Shown piece by piece: positions 24,290 to 36,800 of a stretch of 64,000 nt of DNA. A program made the translations under genes and the position numbers. The notes beneath the pieces are model-generated. The model was not told the origin of the DNA. It saw nothing but the letters and a program-made list of their open reading frames with translations, and searched no databases. Positions within the stretch are counted from its first letter, which is position 1, and each line of letters opens with the position of its first letter. Source of the DNA: Undaria pinnatifida (taxonomy: Eukaryota > Sar > Phaeophyceae > Laminariales > Alariaceae); NCBI GenBank assembly GCA_012845835.1, contig JABAKD010000030.1:4452416-4516415 (forward strand). The letters are read 5' to 3'.

Positions 24290-24720
24290 TATTTCAATTA
24301 TTATAAGAGAAAGTCAGGCTGGAAATTACAGGAAAATAGTAAATTCGGGAGCCGTTTTATGCTGACGAAGGTGTAGAGAGCACCCTCTCTCTAGTAAGAA
24401 ACCCACTGCCTGTGTCACAGCCTCTGGCGGGGTAGCAATTATGATATTTTTCTCACCACTATTACGTACAATAATAAAATAATGGATGTCCTGTACACAG
24501 CAATTTTCAAGTATGTGGCTGCAGCAGTACTTATCTCATATCATACACTATAGTACCAAGATGCACAGGACACCTGATAAAAAACTAGTGGCATAGATAT
24601 ACGCTGGTTTTTTTTTATTTGAGAAAAGTTGCGTTCTACACTAAAATTCAGAGTAACGGCTCCCGAAATTCTTATTTTCCAGAAAGTGGCTAAGGCTTAG
24701 TTTCTTATATTACCCTTTTT
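24290..24720. mobile_element. Non-autonomous element with inverted ends
   Basis: The left part (CGGGAGCCGTTTTATGCTGA, then GTGTAGAGAGCACCCTCTC) is the inverted partner of the right part (GTTGCGTTCTACACTAAAATTC, then GTAACGGCTCCCGAAATTC). About 250 bp of non-coding sequence lies between. Single ends of the same family are at 14250, 27665-27740 and 60765. It is inserted between the two tRNA-Leu genes. Confidence 0.55.
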
Positions 24721-24954
24721 CTCATGAAGTAGTAGGTGTCGCTACTGTATTCGTTACATCTTCCCGCCCAAGGTGCGTCTGTCTGTGACATGTGGAGAAA
24801 GCCGCGGTAAGGGAGGGTGTCCTTATTCGTACTATACGTTCAGGCGGCCGTCTTACGTTGCTTGCTTGCCAAAATAATGCCAATTTTTTTTTTTACACAA
24901 TTGGCCGTTAATGTTCACCCTGACAAAATCCGTAGGACGAACGAGCGGGAGGTG

Positions 24955-25040
24955 TTATCACCAAGCAGCTTGCAGAAAGATGAAGTATCGACCCTAAATT
25001 TAAATTTAACCTTGAACTCACAGTTAGCTGACGTGTTTTT
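24955..25040 (+). repeat. Leader-motif repeat, copy 4
   Basis: AGCTTGCAGAAAGATGAAGTATCGACCCTAAATTTAAATTTAACC-type sequence, then GAACTCACAGTTAGCTGACGTG, ending in a T run at 25033. Small indels break the frame seen in other copies. It ends about 65 bp upstream of tRNA-Leu copy 2. Confidence 0.5.
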
Positions 25041-25106
25041 TAGCAGTTTTTTTGAAGATAAGAAAAAGAAAAAGTGGTCAATGGCGATGCTGGTCGATCG
25101 AATCTA

Positions 25107-25187
25107 ACACGTGTTGCAGAGTGGTCAAATGCGTCGGGTTCAAGTTCCGGTCCTTCGGGTTCGTGGGTTCGACTCCCACCGCGTGTA
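25107..25187 (+). tRNA. tRNA-Leu (CAA), second copy
   Basis: It is identical over all 81 nt to the copy at 24060, including the anticodon CAA, the short variable stem and the acceptor stem. The flanks differ except for the first few bases, so the duplication is either old with gene conversion or very tight. A T12 run (25189-25200) terminates it. The minus-strand open frame across this site is an artefact. Confidence 0.92.
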
Positions 25188-25188
25188 C

Positions 25189-25200
25189 TTTTTTTTTTTT
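25189..25200 (+). terminator. Pol III T-run terminator of tRNA-Leu copy 2
   Basis: Twelve T residues start right after the tRNA 3' end. Confidence 0.85.
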
Positions 25201-28117
25201 GTGGACGTCGACCAATGCGATATTGGCATTCCCCGTGGTTCACGCAACTATACCCCCCTGTTTGCTGTGCAGGCACGGGCATCATCGATCAGTTAACTGT
25301 CGTAAATAACACAAAACAACAACAGCACACACCAACAGTACACCAACAATACACACAAGGTTCAAGACCAGATGACAGAACGGCGTGTTGTTGTAGAGAT
25401 AATTGGGCTGTAGGGAGAGAGGCGTAGAACTAATCTTCTTGCAGCGCATGAACCGATATGTATGGAAAAGTGTCGAGCGCTGTGAGTATAGGCTCCACCA
25501 CTCCCACCGCGTATTTTCCTATGATACTGTGCATCTGAAGTGTGTGGGCCTGCTCGGTGCCTGGCGCGTTGATTTCTGTGGTGATAGATGTCGTTTCCAC
25601 GAAAGAAAAAGGCGCGTATTGTACGAAGCATTAAATGCAGAAGCCGAAATGGCGTGGTGGTGGTGGGTACTCATTTGTTGCATGTCTTAGTCATGTGGCC
25701 ATTGACCACGCATGCATCCCTTTCTCGAGGCGGAGCACCGTTCCTATACACTCCTAACAGAAACACCTCCAACAATTGGGCGCTCAATACGCTTCTTCCA
25801 TACATTACATAGAAACGGTTTGCTTGTTTTATCTCCTTCCTGTTTGGCAGTCTGTGGCTACCAGCTGTCCTAGGATATAGTTTGATCGTTTTTTCGATTC
25901 GGACTTTATAATGTACCTAACTTCTCCACGTCACACCTGCTAACGCGTACCAAAGCTTCTCTGTGTCACATCCGTCTATTTTCCTCACCTCCTCCTATAA
26001 AGCATGCTGTTCCTCCTTGTGCTACAGTTCACATTCTCCGGGCGGGAGGGGGGGGGGGGGGGGGGGGGGCACCTTTGCCCCCCAACCCCGTACGTATCCC
26101 CTATGTATACCCCTACATGTATAACGGTAGGAGAGGGAGGAGGGGGGGCTGCCCCGCCCCTGTGCTGCGAGGTATGCTTTCTGCCTCGTAGTGTGTCACG
26201 ATGTCGAGGAAAAAACAGTAACACGAACCTCGAGGGGTGTGGGGTGGATACATCGCTGGGTTGAATAAACGGTTTGTTCTGACGAGAGATCTACGACGCA
26301 CATCGTAGGGCAAACAGCAACAATTTACCCTGTGGGTGTAGCGTAGCCAACTACACTGTTGCGTTCGTTTGTAGATGCAGCATTGCGCTGTATCGCAACT
26401 TGGCATGTATGTATAGTTATCAACCGGTTGTAGATGCGGAATTGGTTTCGTTGTAGACAGCAAACAGAAGTGAGTAACGTTTTAGGTTTGAGACATACAA
26501 ACGTAACATCAAGATGAGAGAAGTGCATCACCCCCCCCCCCCCCCCTCCCCGATTCAAAGCACCCACGCGGAAGTGAGGTCTCCACGAAAGCACGTGACT
26601 TGAACAAACACCTAGCGGGTAGATCAATCATCGTTGAAGACTTCCTGCTAACTGTTATACTATAGGAGTTTCGACCGTCTACAAAACACATACAGCTCGC
26701 GGGCTAAACGGTGGAGTGGGCTCAAGGGTGGAGTGGCTCGAGCCGAGTTGGTAGGTCTTTTTCTAGGCCCGTTTATATCGACCGAAAACAACAGATTTTC
26801 CACACTTTCATCCGCCTAGGTAAAGCCTGCAGCAGTACACATTATACTATTAATAGTATCAAAATGCGGCCCGTGTATATGTCGTATAGGTCCTATACCA
26901 TTGCGCTTTGAACACACTAATGAACACACCCTCTACCCGCCGTTCCGGGATGCTTCTTGTGACGGATTAAAAATCGTCCATGTATTTTATTTCGTTAATT
27001 TTCCCTGCGAAGCTCCAAAGGGATTAAACCGGTACTTTTCTTTATTTTGGAATCCAAAAAGCGTATAGAACGCCATTGAGGAGATGTACGGCCACATCAA
27101 CCGTAAAAAGCGAGCGCGCAGCACGATTACAAGTATCATGCCGCGTGCGTGTTGTGCAACTCCCTGGATCGTATGGATCGTGAAGTAACCGCCCCCTGCG
27201 CCAGCAGCCCGATTTTTTTCCCATGTGTGTGGTCGAAGCTGCTATCATCAACTTATTTCATCAATTTTTTCCCTCTGTAGTCCCAAGACGGGTGGGTTAC
27301 ATCGGAATCGTTAATATGTAGCTTTCAGTTTGCTCGTGCCAAGCCCTTTTTTAGACCTCGCCTAACTTGGTGTTTCTCTTTAATCAGGCTCTTATATTAA
27401 ATCGTAACACATTCGCTGTATTTTTATTTGCTCGTCCATGCACGGCAAGAAACAACAGACCAGACGGCGCCGTGTGCTGGATACCGCTCCGCGCGCACAA
27501 GTCAACAGTAGTAGTAATATGTGCACCAATCGTAATCTATCATCACCAGAGCAACGAACGATGTGCCGCAGACCCAATGCCCATGAACAAAAAAAATGCA
27601 ACAAACACTACAGCACAGAACACCAAGTAAGAAACAGGATAACAAGAAATCTTGGCAGGCGGAGATTTTTCAGGAAGATAAGAAATCCAGGGGCCGTTAT
27701 ACTGGAGTTAAGAGTGTAGAACGCACCCTCTCCCACATAATAAATCCAGCCAGCCAGTATTCCTGTCTCATATTGCCGCAGGTGCCGGGCATTGCTGTAG
27801 CCCATCGTGGGTGTTTCACATCAGAGAGAGGCACGCCGTGGACGGACTGCCGGCGCCCTCGACAGCGCAAAAACAACGTGGCTCTCGGTAAATAAACCAT
27901 GACGCAAACGTTGTTTGAGGAATATAGAGCTCACCAGTTATGACCGTATTATTCGCCCCGAGTCGCGACAAACCACCCGCCCTTAACGGGCCATGACCAC
28001 CCCCGCCAACAACACCGACTGGTAGCCCAGAAATGAATAGAACAACGCCTGTTTTTTTACAAGGAACACAGACAGAACCCGCAGCCCACGGACACCTGAA
28101 AAAAAAAACGAGCGCAT
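25201..28117. other. Intergenic region without recognised gene
   Basis: It holds a long G run (26046-26069), a C run (26531-26546) and CAA-rich sequence at 25310-25350. A GTGTAGAACGC repeat end with an inverted CCAGGGGCCGTTATACTGG-type block lies at 27665-27745. A short AGTACTATTAATA motif recurs (26849; also 22853, 10742). No coding exon could be supported. Confidence 0.45.
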
Positions 28118-30450
28118 TTACGTACTAGGCGCAACTCTCGCCCCGGGCGCGCGCCCGCCGCTACTTGCGGCTGGTTGCGTATTCTTCTGCCCATCCAAAC
28201 TCTCGGACACAGCCAGCTTCTTGCGGCGCAGTATAAACAGCCGCTCGAAGCACTGAGGGAAAGGATCAAGCTCCAGAATACTCGAGGCCTCCCACTCGGC
28301 ATCTAACCCGTCAAAGAAATCATCGTTCGCGTTCGCGCCCCCCCTCCCCTCCCCCACGTACACAAACGTATCTCCCCGGAACTCCCGCAAGCACCGAAGA
28401 GCCATGTCTCCCGGGGCCGGGTGCACCAAGAGCAAGGCCTTATCCCGGTGTTGGCGAAGGGCGCGTTCGTCCCCGGGCAGCACTTTCCCGACCGGAGCTA
28501 TTTCTGGGGGGACGTCGCTACCGCTGATACCACCGGCCCATCTATCAAAAGAGACTACGGTCGCTCCCGCGGCTGAGAGGGCGCGTTGCCAGTGCCCTCT
28601 ACCCGCCTCGATTTCGACTAGTGGGGAAAGGGCCGCCACCGTTTGGATGGCCTCCGGGGTGTACCGACAGTTGCCGTACTCGGCCTCGTACCGACGTCGG
28701 GCGTCAGGGGGGCCGGCTTCGCCGAAGATAATACGGTGGGTGGCGAGTTCGACCTCGTTGTTGAAAATCGCCATTCGGCGGTCGAAGTCTTCTCGGCTCA
28801 CCTGTGGAGCCAACGGTTCGGTTTGTTTTGGTGCGGTGGAGCGGGGGGGGATGCGAGTTTGGAGACGGTCCGTGGAAGAATATGGATCAAACGTACAGAC
28901 GGTTCGTTTATCTTTTTTTTGTGACCGATTGGCGGCAGGCAAAAGGGGAAATGCAAAAATCAGTGTGTCGATGTATATCGACCCAAGCGTAGGCGGTAGT
29001 TCCCCGCTATACCACACGCTGAGGTTGCATCGGTCGTACGTTTCAAGACTGTAGGCAACTGCTGTGTTACCACTGCTACATACAGCTGTTTTCATTTGTC
29101 GGGCCTCGGTTGCGGGGTAGCACCTACGCCAGGTTACGTGGACCCCCGGCGTGAGCCTGAAATTCCGCCAATCAGAACCAGTAAATCACTAGACTAAGCT
29201 CTTCCGATGTAATGAAACAACTTAAACGTATGACGCATGACGCAGCAGAGTGCTGACTGCTGTATACCTGGTAGTATATAACTATGACGCTGCTGTCAGC
29301 CCTGGTCAGAGCCCGACACATCGCGTTCAACCATCTCCACAGGCTTCGCATCCCAGCTCATGCGCCACACATACCACGCATACACACAGCAGTGTACATG
29401 CGCGCAGCACCAGGCACTTGCGACTTGGCATCAGTACGGTAGTACCCAATTCGCATCAAGTGTCACCGGCACAAGCAAGTACAGCCAGGCTACCCGCGAG
29501 GCCATGTGTTGAGCACACGTCTTCAACACAGCAGCTACACCAAGCAGCAAATATGCGGGAGCCAGCAAAAAGCCATGAGGAGGCGACGCGAATGACTCTA
29601 TCTGCAGCAGCTCGTGCCCTGCTGCTGCTCCACGATAGCAACCCATGCGCTACGACAGCAACCCATGCCCCACCAACCAAAAACGTTTTCTTCGCCGATG
29701 GACCCAACCCAACACGCCCACATGCCCACCCTCCCACTCTAGCGCCAATTACGTGCTGTCGCACCCCAACCCAACCCTAACCCAACCGCAACCCAGCCCC
29801 AACCCAGCTCCAACTTAAGCCCGACCCAAGCCCGACCCAAGCCCGACCCAACCCCAAGCCAAGCCAAGCCAAGCCAACCCAACCCAACTCAACCCTAGAA
29901 ATAGGCTCGTCACCTTCCCCTCCCTCAGCCCAGCGACCAGCTCCTGCACAGGGCCGCGCATCTTTGCCAAGTAAGCCCGCATGTTGACTTCCGCCTTCGC
30001 CCTCTGCTTCTTAGCTCTCCGCGGCACCGTATTGTCAAAAGGCGAGGAGCTTTTCCGCCCCCCACGCCACCACCCCCCCCCATTACTAAACGGCCACCAA
30101 CCCGCCTCAGCGGGTAACGATTCTGATGAGGAATATGTCAAGGTTACTGCGAGGAGGACGCACGCTATTGGGGTTAGCATGGAGTCCCCCGTGCAGGTAT
30201 TAATAGCAGCAGTGGTGGTGCTGCCGTGTGTGTCGCTAGAGAAGTTCTTGGGTTTCGCTCTTGCTTGTTGCCATCGCTTGGTAGTTGTAGTGGAGCCCGG
30301 AGGGCGGTTGGGCTGCAAAGCTCTCTGAGTGGTGGTGGTGGTAGTGGTGCTCCTGCTGATGCCCCGCTGACGAAGTTGGTGCAGAGTTGCTCGTCGGAAG
30401 AGCAACCCTGATGCTCGCGTAGTGGATGCCATCACGACAGCAGTGTTCAT
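28118..30450 (-). CDS. Putative SAM-dependent methyltransferase-like protein, organelle-targeted
   Basis: Two minus-strand exons join in phase 0: 29914-30450 (donor GTGACG) and 28118-28801 (acceptor CCACAG), giving about 406 residues. The first exon starts with an Arg-rich leader (FRRATLHQLRQRG), then Thr/Gln-rich sequence and a hydrophobic segment (MLTPIACVLLAVTLTY), compatible with organelle import or membrane anchoring. The second exon has a Rossmann-like motif I (LVEIEAGRGHWQRALSAAGA) followed by VVSFDRW. It then has a later strand LLLVHPAPGDMALRCL and GDTFVYVGEGRGG, ending with PQCFERLFILRRK. This order matches a widespread family of uncharacterised methyltransferase-like proteins; the substrate is unknown. 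A GTACGT donor overlaps the stop codon region, so a further 3' exon is possible. Start codons of this gene and ChlM are 361 bp apart, divergent. Confidence 0.65.
29755..29895. repeat. AACCC/GACCC-rich degenerate repeat
   Basis: Runs of CCCAACCCAACCC, CCCGACCCAAG and CCAAGCCAAG fill the 5' part of the methyltransferase-like gene's intron, ending about 19 bp from its donor (on the minus strand, GGGTTGGG-type). It is not the TTTAGGG or TTAGGG telomere unit. Confidence 0.7.
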
Positions 30451-30811
30451 TATGCCCTATGACGATGGTGCTATTGCTGTTTGTTGACTGGTATGCTTGC
30501 AGTTGGCTAGCTTCAAGAGTTTCCAGACACACTCCTTCCTGTCTTCGGCTCTTTTAACTGGCAAGCCTTCTTCCGTCAGCGGGATGCTGGGCGGTGCCAG
30601 TCGACTGCTGTCTCACAGCGAACCGCGCGCACACACGAGTCGAAGTGCAACCCCGCGAAAAATGCCGCAAAATGAGCGCGAAAAAACAAATTGGAACTCC
30701 CTCTACATGAACGGGGAGAACCAAGAGATACTCGCACCTCTCGCACAGCACTTCATCTCCTATAAGAGGTGTCAATAGGTGCAGCAGCTATCACACAACA
30801 GCAGCAGTAGT
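30451..30811. promoter_or_regulatory. Divergent promoter region between methyltransferase-like gene and ChlM
   Basis: The two start codons are 361 bp apart on opposite strands, so this segment must hold both 5' leaders and probably both core promoters. An upstream in-frame codon at 30779 could extend ChlM by 11 residues, but the start at 30812 gives a cleaner signal peptide. No motif was identified with confidence. Confidence 0.5.
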
Positions 30812-33800
30812 ATGCCTTCGTTCCAAGCGAAGACGGCGCTGGCCGTGTCTTGCGCGGTGATGGCAGTTTCGCCTAGCTCGCTAGTCTCGGGTTTTGTCGT
30901 TGCCCCTACTTCCTCTGCAAGAGGGGCTCGTGTGGTTGCCTCGGAGGGCGTAGCTACGGCCTCTATCGGGCGCAGGTCTCAGGTGCTGATGAGGTGAGGA
31001 TCGGTGTGGGTGGTTGATAGGTGGTGTTGGCTTGAGCGAGAGAGAGGTGGTGGGTGCGTACTGGATTCACTTTCGCTGCCACATTGAAGGTCATGTGATA
31101 CATGATACGGAGGTGCATGCGGGTGGCGGGTCTATTCCCGAGGGAGATGTTAAATGTCAACACATGACATGTTGAGAGTTGGAGGAAGTTGGGCGCGCCA
31201 GGGCAGTTACTACAGCAGTACGTCCATGAACTGGGATGACTCGGAGGTATAATACTCGCACGGCAGTAGAGAGTCGAATTAATGCCCGGTACTTGGTATG
31301 TTACTTCGTGTGCGACGCCGTTGCTGTTGCTTGAGAGGCCTGTATCGATTGGAATCAGCATCTGGACCAGGAGACGGCAGCTGGATGGAGTTGTCCCATA
31401 ATTCTCACCTACCAGTGCAGTGCGAGGGACGACCAGGAAGCTTACTGAGGCAGGGGATCATGTGTGATACATACCATACGGTATCATGTTACTTCTAATC
31501 TGGTGCATTCAACCGCGCTGAATCCAGAGAGTGCGTAACCGTCTCCATGGCCAAAAGCTCTTGAAACACGGCACCAGCTGAAGGGCTGGACTGCTGTTGA
31601 GTTTGATTGCGTTTGCGTTTTGAGTCTTCAGACGGACTCGGTGGCCAGGCCCAGCCGCAACGTTTCTTGGGTCTTCCCGTTATTCATCGTTCAGGCTCAG
31701 AGGCAGCTGATAGTGCACCCGTGGGGACGCTGGGGTAGACTGCTTTCCGCTGGCTCACAGCTGAGACACAAGGCAGACAACGTCATACTCTCTGGAACTG
31801 ACCATGGGGGGGTGGCTGCCTTCGGATCATCCCCGTATGCGTCCTGACAGCCTACGCATACGTGCTATAGATGCTACTGAAATGCCAACTATTTTGACCT
31901 GGTTTCACATCAACTATGGCATGGTTTCGCATCCAATCTGTAGCCTACCCATCTACGTAAAGTCACTCTACCTGGTATAACATCAGCGCACCCTGCATAG
32001 TCGTAGATGCAGATCACGCAACAATCGAAGCATGTCAATTCAACATCCAGATTTCGTGGTTTCACATCAACTATGGCATGGTTTCGCATCCAATCTGTAG
32101 CCTACCCATCTACGTAAAGTCACTCTACCTGGTATAACATCAGCGCACCCTGCATAGTCGTAAATGCAGATCACGCAACAATCGAAGCATGTCAATTCAA
32201 CATCCAGATTTCGGAAAGGGGATCGAAGATGCTACCATTCAAAACGAACGAAAATGAGGCTATCATATAGGTTCCCCCACACGTCGTGATGAGGCTTAGA
32301 CGACTCGTTTCAAGAGTTACAACCCTGTGGCGGAGCTCACAAACGTGGGAGCTCCAGGTCGATCATGTACTTCCGGTCTGCCGGTACATTCCGTGGAGAA
32401 CGTAAATTGCATTGGGAGGTTTTCCGAAACAAGATCGGGGCCTCGTAGCCCGATTGCTACTGGTAGACCGTAAGTACACACCCGACCTCGAGCTCCCACG
32501 TTTGTGAGCTCCATCACAGGGTTGCAACTCTTGCAATGAGGCGTCTTAGCCTCATCACGAGGTGTGGGGGGATCTACAATCTCATTTTCGTTTGCTTCGA
32601 ATGGCCGCATGTTCGATCCCCTTTCCAAAATCTGGATGTTTCGTTGGCATCCTTTGAATGTTGTGCCATCTGCATCTACCACTGTTCAGGGTGGGCTAAC
32701 GTTGTGGAATGATTTCCGTAGATGAATAGGCTATTAGGTATTTGCGTGTTTTAAGCCATTCCCGAAGAGCTTCCGTATTTTTCTGCTATGTACACCCGAC
32801 GTTATGCAGCGTCGGAAAGACCCAAACTGTGTTGGATCGTGCGTGAGCAAAACTTCAATTGAGTACACTGCCAGTAACACTCTGTCTGTGCTATCTCCCC
32901 CGCGTTCCCAAGCGAATAGTGTTGATCTTGCACGGAACTCTCCGCCGCGGGTAAAAAACAGTAATTTAAAAACAGTGAACGCCAGTAGTACACCGTCCTA
33001 TTCATATGAAGCCGCGATCATGTATCGGAAGAACTACCAATATAACTTACGTACTCGACGGGTACTAGAGGCACACCTATTTTCTGTGAGCGTCCTGCCG
33101 ACGACGCCATTTGCACTTATAGTGTCCCCGTGGGAACACTGGGGTAGACAGCGCTGCGTAGCAGTCTCCTCATGGTTCTCGTCGCTTTATTAATTCGTCT
33201 CTCCGTTGGCCCACAGCTTAAGCACAAGGTAGACGATGTCATACTCTATGGAACAGTAAAGATGGGGGGGGTCTGCCTTGGGGGCATCCCCGTTTACATC
33301 CCGACAGACTACGCGTACGTGCCGTAGATGGCCTTGACGTGACAACTGCTGTGGCCGGTTTTCATATCAACTATGATATGGTTTCACAAATCTTTAGCCT
33401 ATCCATCTGCATAGAGCACTCTAACAACAACCATTCAGCAGATACGACGTACATGCGGCGTATATGCTGTTATTTGGTACCTGGCATTTGCCAGGTATAC
33501 CCGGTTTTCGACAACGTATAGCACAAGACTTGATTAGCCGCGGTAAAACCACTGCGACGCATACCTTACACAAATACAATTTTCAAGTGCTTCGTGTGAA
33601 CCCAAAACGTGGGAGAGGTTCTGAATGTTGGCGTGTGTTGCTGATGTGAGAGATGCGCGGACGCGCAAACTCTTCTACGTTAGTTCCAAGTAATCTCCCT
33701 CGATGGGTGCGCTTCCCGAAAAACAGTTCGGTTTTAAAAATGAAACATGCAATGTCGTGTATTGTTACCTTGTGTCACTGCGAGCACCATATCATACGAG

Positions 33801-36800
33801 CACTGCTTTATCTCGTGGGTACCGGTGGCGGTATGTAGGCGGTTGGTGGAGCAGCTAACGACTTCGAGGACAGGTAATATTAGGGACTTTGGAAGTGATT
33901 AATAGGACGATTACGGCGTCGGCAACGGAACGATGCGAGATATATTTGGTACTTCATCTGGTGTGTGTTGGGTTGAGGACACCAAGAAGGCTACTGGGTT
34001 AGTTGTTCAATTAGTTTCCACCTTCGAGGGACACGATTTGAGATCGATTTGCTTTAAAACCAATATATATATATTTTATCACTATACTTTGCCTTTCCAG
34101 ATATGGTACAATTTTATTTTTTTTCGATGTAGAGGGAAACGACATGAAGACACCCAGGCCGCTGGGTGTCATAGAATTTTGATGCACATCGACGATCTCG
34201 AAAAGCTGAAAAGTGGGCGTGCTGAACCCTGTGCGCGATAAAAATGAAAGCATGCACCGGGGGGGAAGACACCTGTGACCACGGCTTGTCGTAAATATGG
34301 CTGAGGGTAAAACCTCTTAATACGGATTGAGCTGGAGGGTTGAAACGATGGTAAGAAAAAAAAGGAAAAAATTGAGTACCCGAACTTCCGACGCAAGTAG
34401 TTGCACGACATGTGCGCTGCATGACACAGCTTGAACGGCGCGCTCACACCATCAGGAACGGCTGACAGACCACACTCGTGAGTTTTCTGTGGCCGTATAT
34501 TAATCCCACAGGGGTTTTGTTTTCACAGAGTAATGGTGGTGCACGGTCCTTGGCCGAGAACAGCAATAACATCGATTCGGTCGGGTTGAGGTGCCGCTCT
34601 ATCCCACCGCTAGGTGGATCATCGCGGCCTTGTACCGTGTTCAAGCAGCGGTTGTTAGGCATGGGAGAGAGACATCGATTTCTTCGTGGCTTGGCTAAAG
34701 CTTGAATTGTCTTCACACAAAAATGTTGTTTTATTTTTATCATACACGACAAGCATGAATCGTCCCGCCATGCGACTATTCTTTGCGCGCGGCCAAGACT
34801 TGAATTATCCTGCAATTCAACCTTTTTTTTTGTGCGGTATGATAGCTAATGGGGTGCCCGCTTGTGACGAAAGACGTCAGGAAGCGCCAGTTTTGGACGC
34901 CGTCCGTCAGTCACACCATAGAAGCTCCCACACTAGAAATGTCACATTGCGGCTAGACTGCCGTCCGTCCGTCGCAGAACTAAGCTGTCGCAGGTCTAAA
35001 CTGCCGCCTCCTGGCATATTTTATTTTGTGATCGGCCGCACTTTGATTCGGCAACAAACAGCACGATGGTCGACAAGGACAAAGAGGAGGTGACGGAATA
35101 CTTCAACAACAACGGCTTCGAGCGGTGGAACAAGATCTACTCCGAGTCGGACGAGGTCAACGATGTGCAAAGGGATATCCGCACCGGGCACGGCCAGACC
35201 ATCGACAAGGTCAGTTCGGCGATGTTCACCTGTAATTGCCAGGACTTTTGACGTAGTCGGGCACGTGTCGCGGGTCAGGGCGGGTCGGAGTGACCCGACC
35301 CGACCAAGCCGGTCCCGGTTGGACCCTTGGAGATTTTAAAACGTCCTGATCCGACTCGACCCGACCGATGGGATTTCGAACTCGTCTTGATTCGACCCGG
35401 AGATTTTGGAACACCTCCCGGCCCGGCCTGATCCGTGAAAAGCCCTGTTAGTTTCAAGTTTAACCTTTTTAACTTGTTATCACTATGAAAAATTGTCCAC
35501 CACGGTTTTATTCCATACCAGTATAGTGTGGATGTCCCCAAAAACATGTGTGCAGTTCTTGAGGGGTTATTGCCGTGCTCTTGTTACGTTGCGCCACACC
35601 GCCGGCATCCTATTCGAGTTGATTTCGGACCACAATGCAAGGTGCTTTGCCCGCAGCAACGGCAGAACCGGTTTCGACAGCTGTGAGTCTGAGCATAACA
35701 CCGTAAGACGTACAAAAAACTAGCATAAGGACGGACGTGTTGTACGGACGGGATTATGGTGCCTCCCCCTTCTTTCCGTCGAAGCGTTCAACTCGTGACT
35801 ATTATGTGTGTAATTCTGGAAGCCATGCCTTCAATATCAGGTATGTGCTTTCCTTCAAAAAGGCCAAGAAGGACCTCAGTGGGGGGATTCAAACCTCGGA
35901 CTGCGCTTTTTGTTAAGCGTGCACCTGGCCAATCAATATCATGATTCAGGTATGTGCTTTCCTTCAAAAAGGCCAAGGAGGACCTCAGAGGGGGGATTCA
36001 AACCTCGGACTGCGCTTTTTGTTAGACGTGCACCTGGCCAATCACTAAGCTATCAGTCAGTGCTATGCTATGGGCAGGGCGCGCCACGTCCCGCACGCGG
36101 TGGTTCGCACCTCGTCTCTACTATACTGAGCACTGGGGTCTTCTCCGTGAAGATGTCGTCGAGGTATTGGCCGTGCTTCATGCTGGAGTTAACCACCCGC
36201 TCTGTAGCGGCGCAGACGACCTCGTCCGTGATATGGCTGTACTGCCTACCACTTTCTATCGAACCTCCTGCCCACCTCTTCTGATCCTGTCCTGTTAGAT
36301 GTGCACCATAGTCGGCGAGCTCTCTGTCAGCGCTGAATTATTAAGCTTAGTGGGTGAGGTGTGTTTCTGATAAATGTCCAATCTGTGGTCCGTCCGGGCT
36401 GACTGATAGCCAAGGAGTTACGTAGAGTGTAAGCTAAACTGTAAGCTCGTTTGGGGCTGGTCGGCGCTACTCGCTCGGTTACTTGCTCGATGGCTTATTC
36501 TGTTTTTTTTTTGTTCAGTTTTGAATAGCCTTTTGATGTTATCGTACCTGGTACCGCTCATGGGAACGCCCGTGTTCCCGCTTTCCATCGGCGACACCCC
36601 ATGCCATTCCAAGCCAACCACACCCCGGAGGGGATTCTTGTATCTCTTGACGAAAAGTACAAGCTGGGGTCCGTCTGGCTGTTAGGCCTAGACCTCAGAT
36701 TTGTCACCCCAAGGATTGCATTCCCTGTAGTTACCGCTTGCCCTAAACCACGCGTGGTGGTGGACCTTCTTGCCGCCGAGGTGCTTGCCATGACCTTTGG

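Noticed and set aside
25040-25285. Minus-strand frame across tRNA-Leu copy 2
   Set aside because: Antisense of a tRNA gene; such frames are common false predictions.
29250-29780. 176-codon plus-strand frame
   Set aside because: It lies antisense in the intron of the methyltransferase-like gene and consists of low-complexity Ala/Thr/His/Pro sequence.
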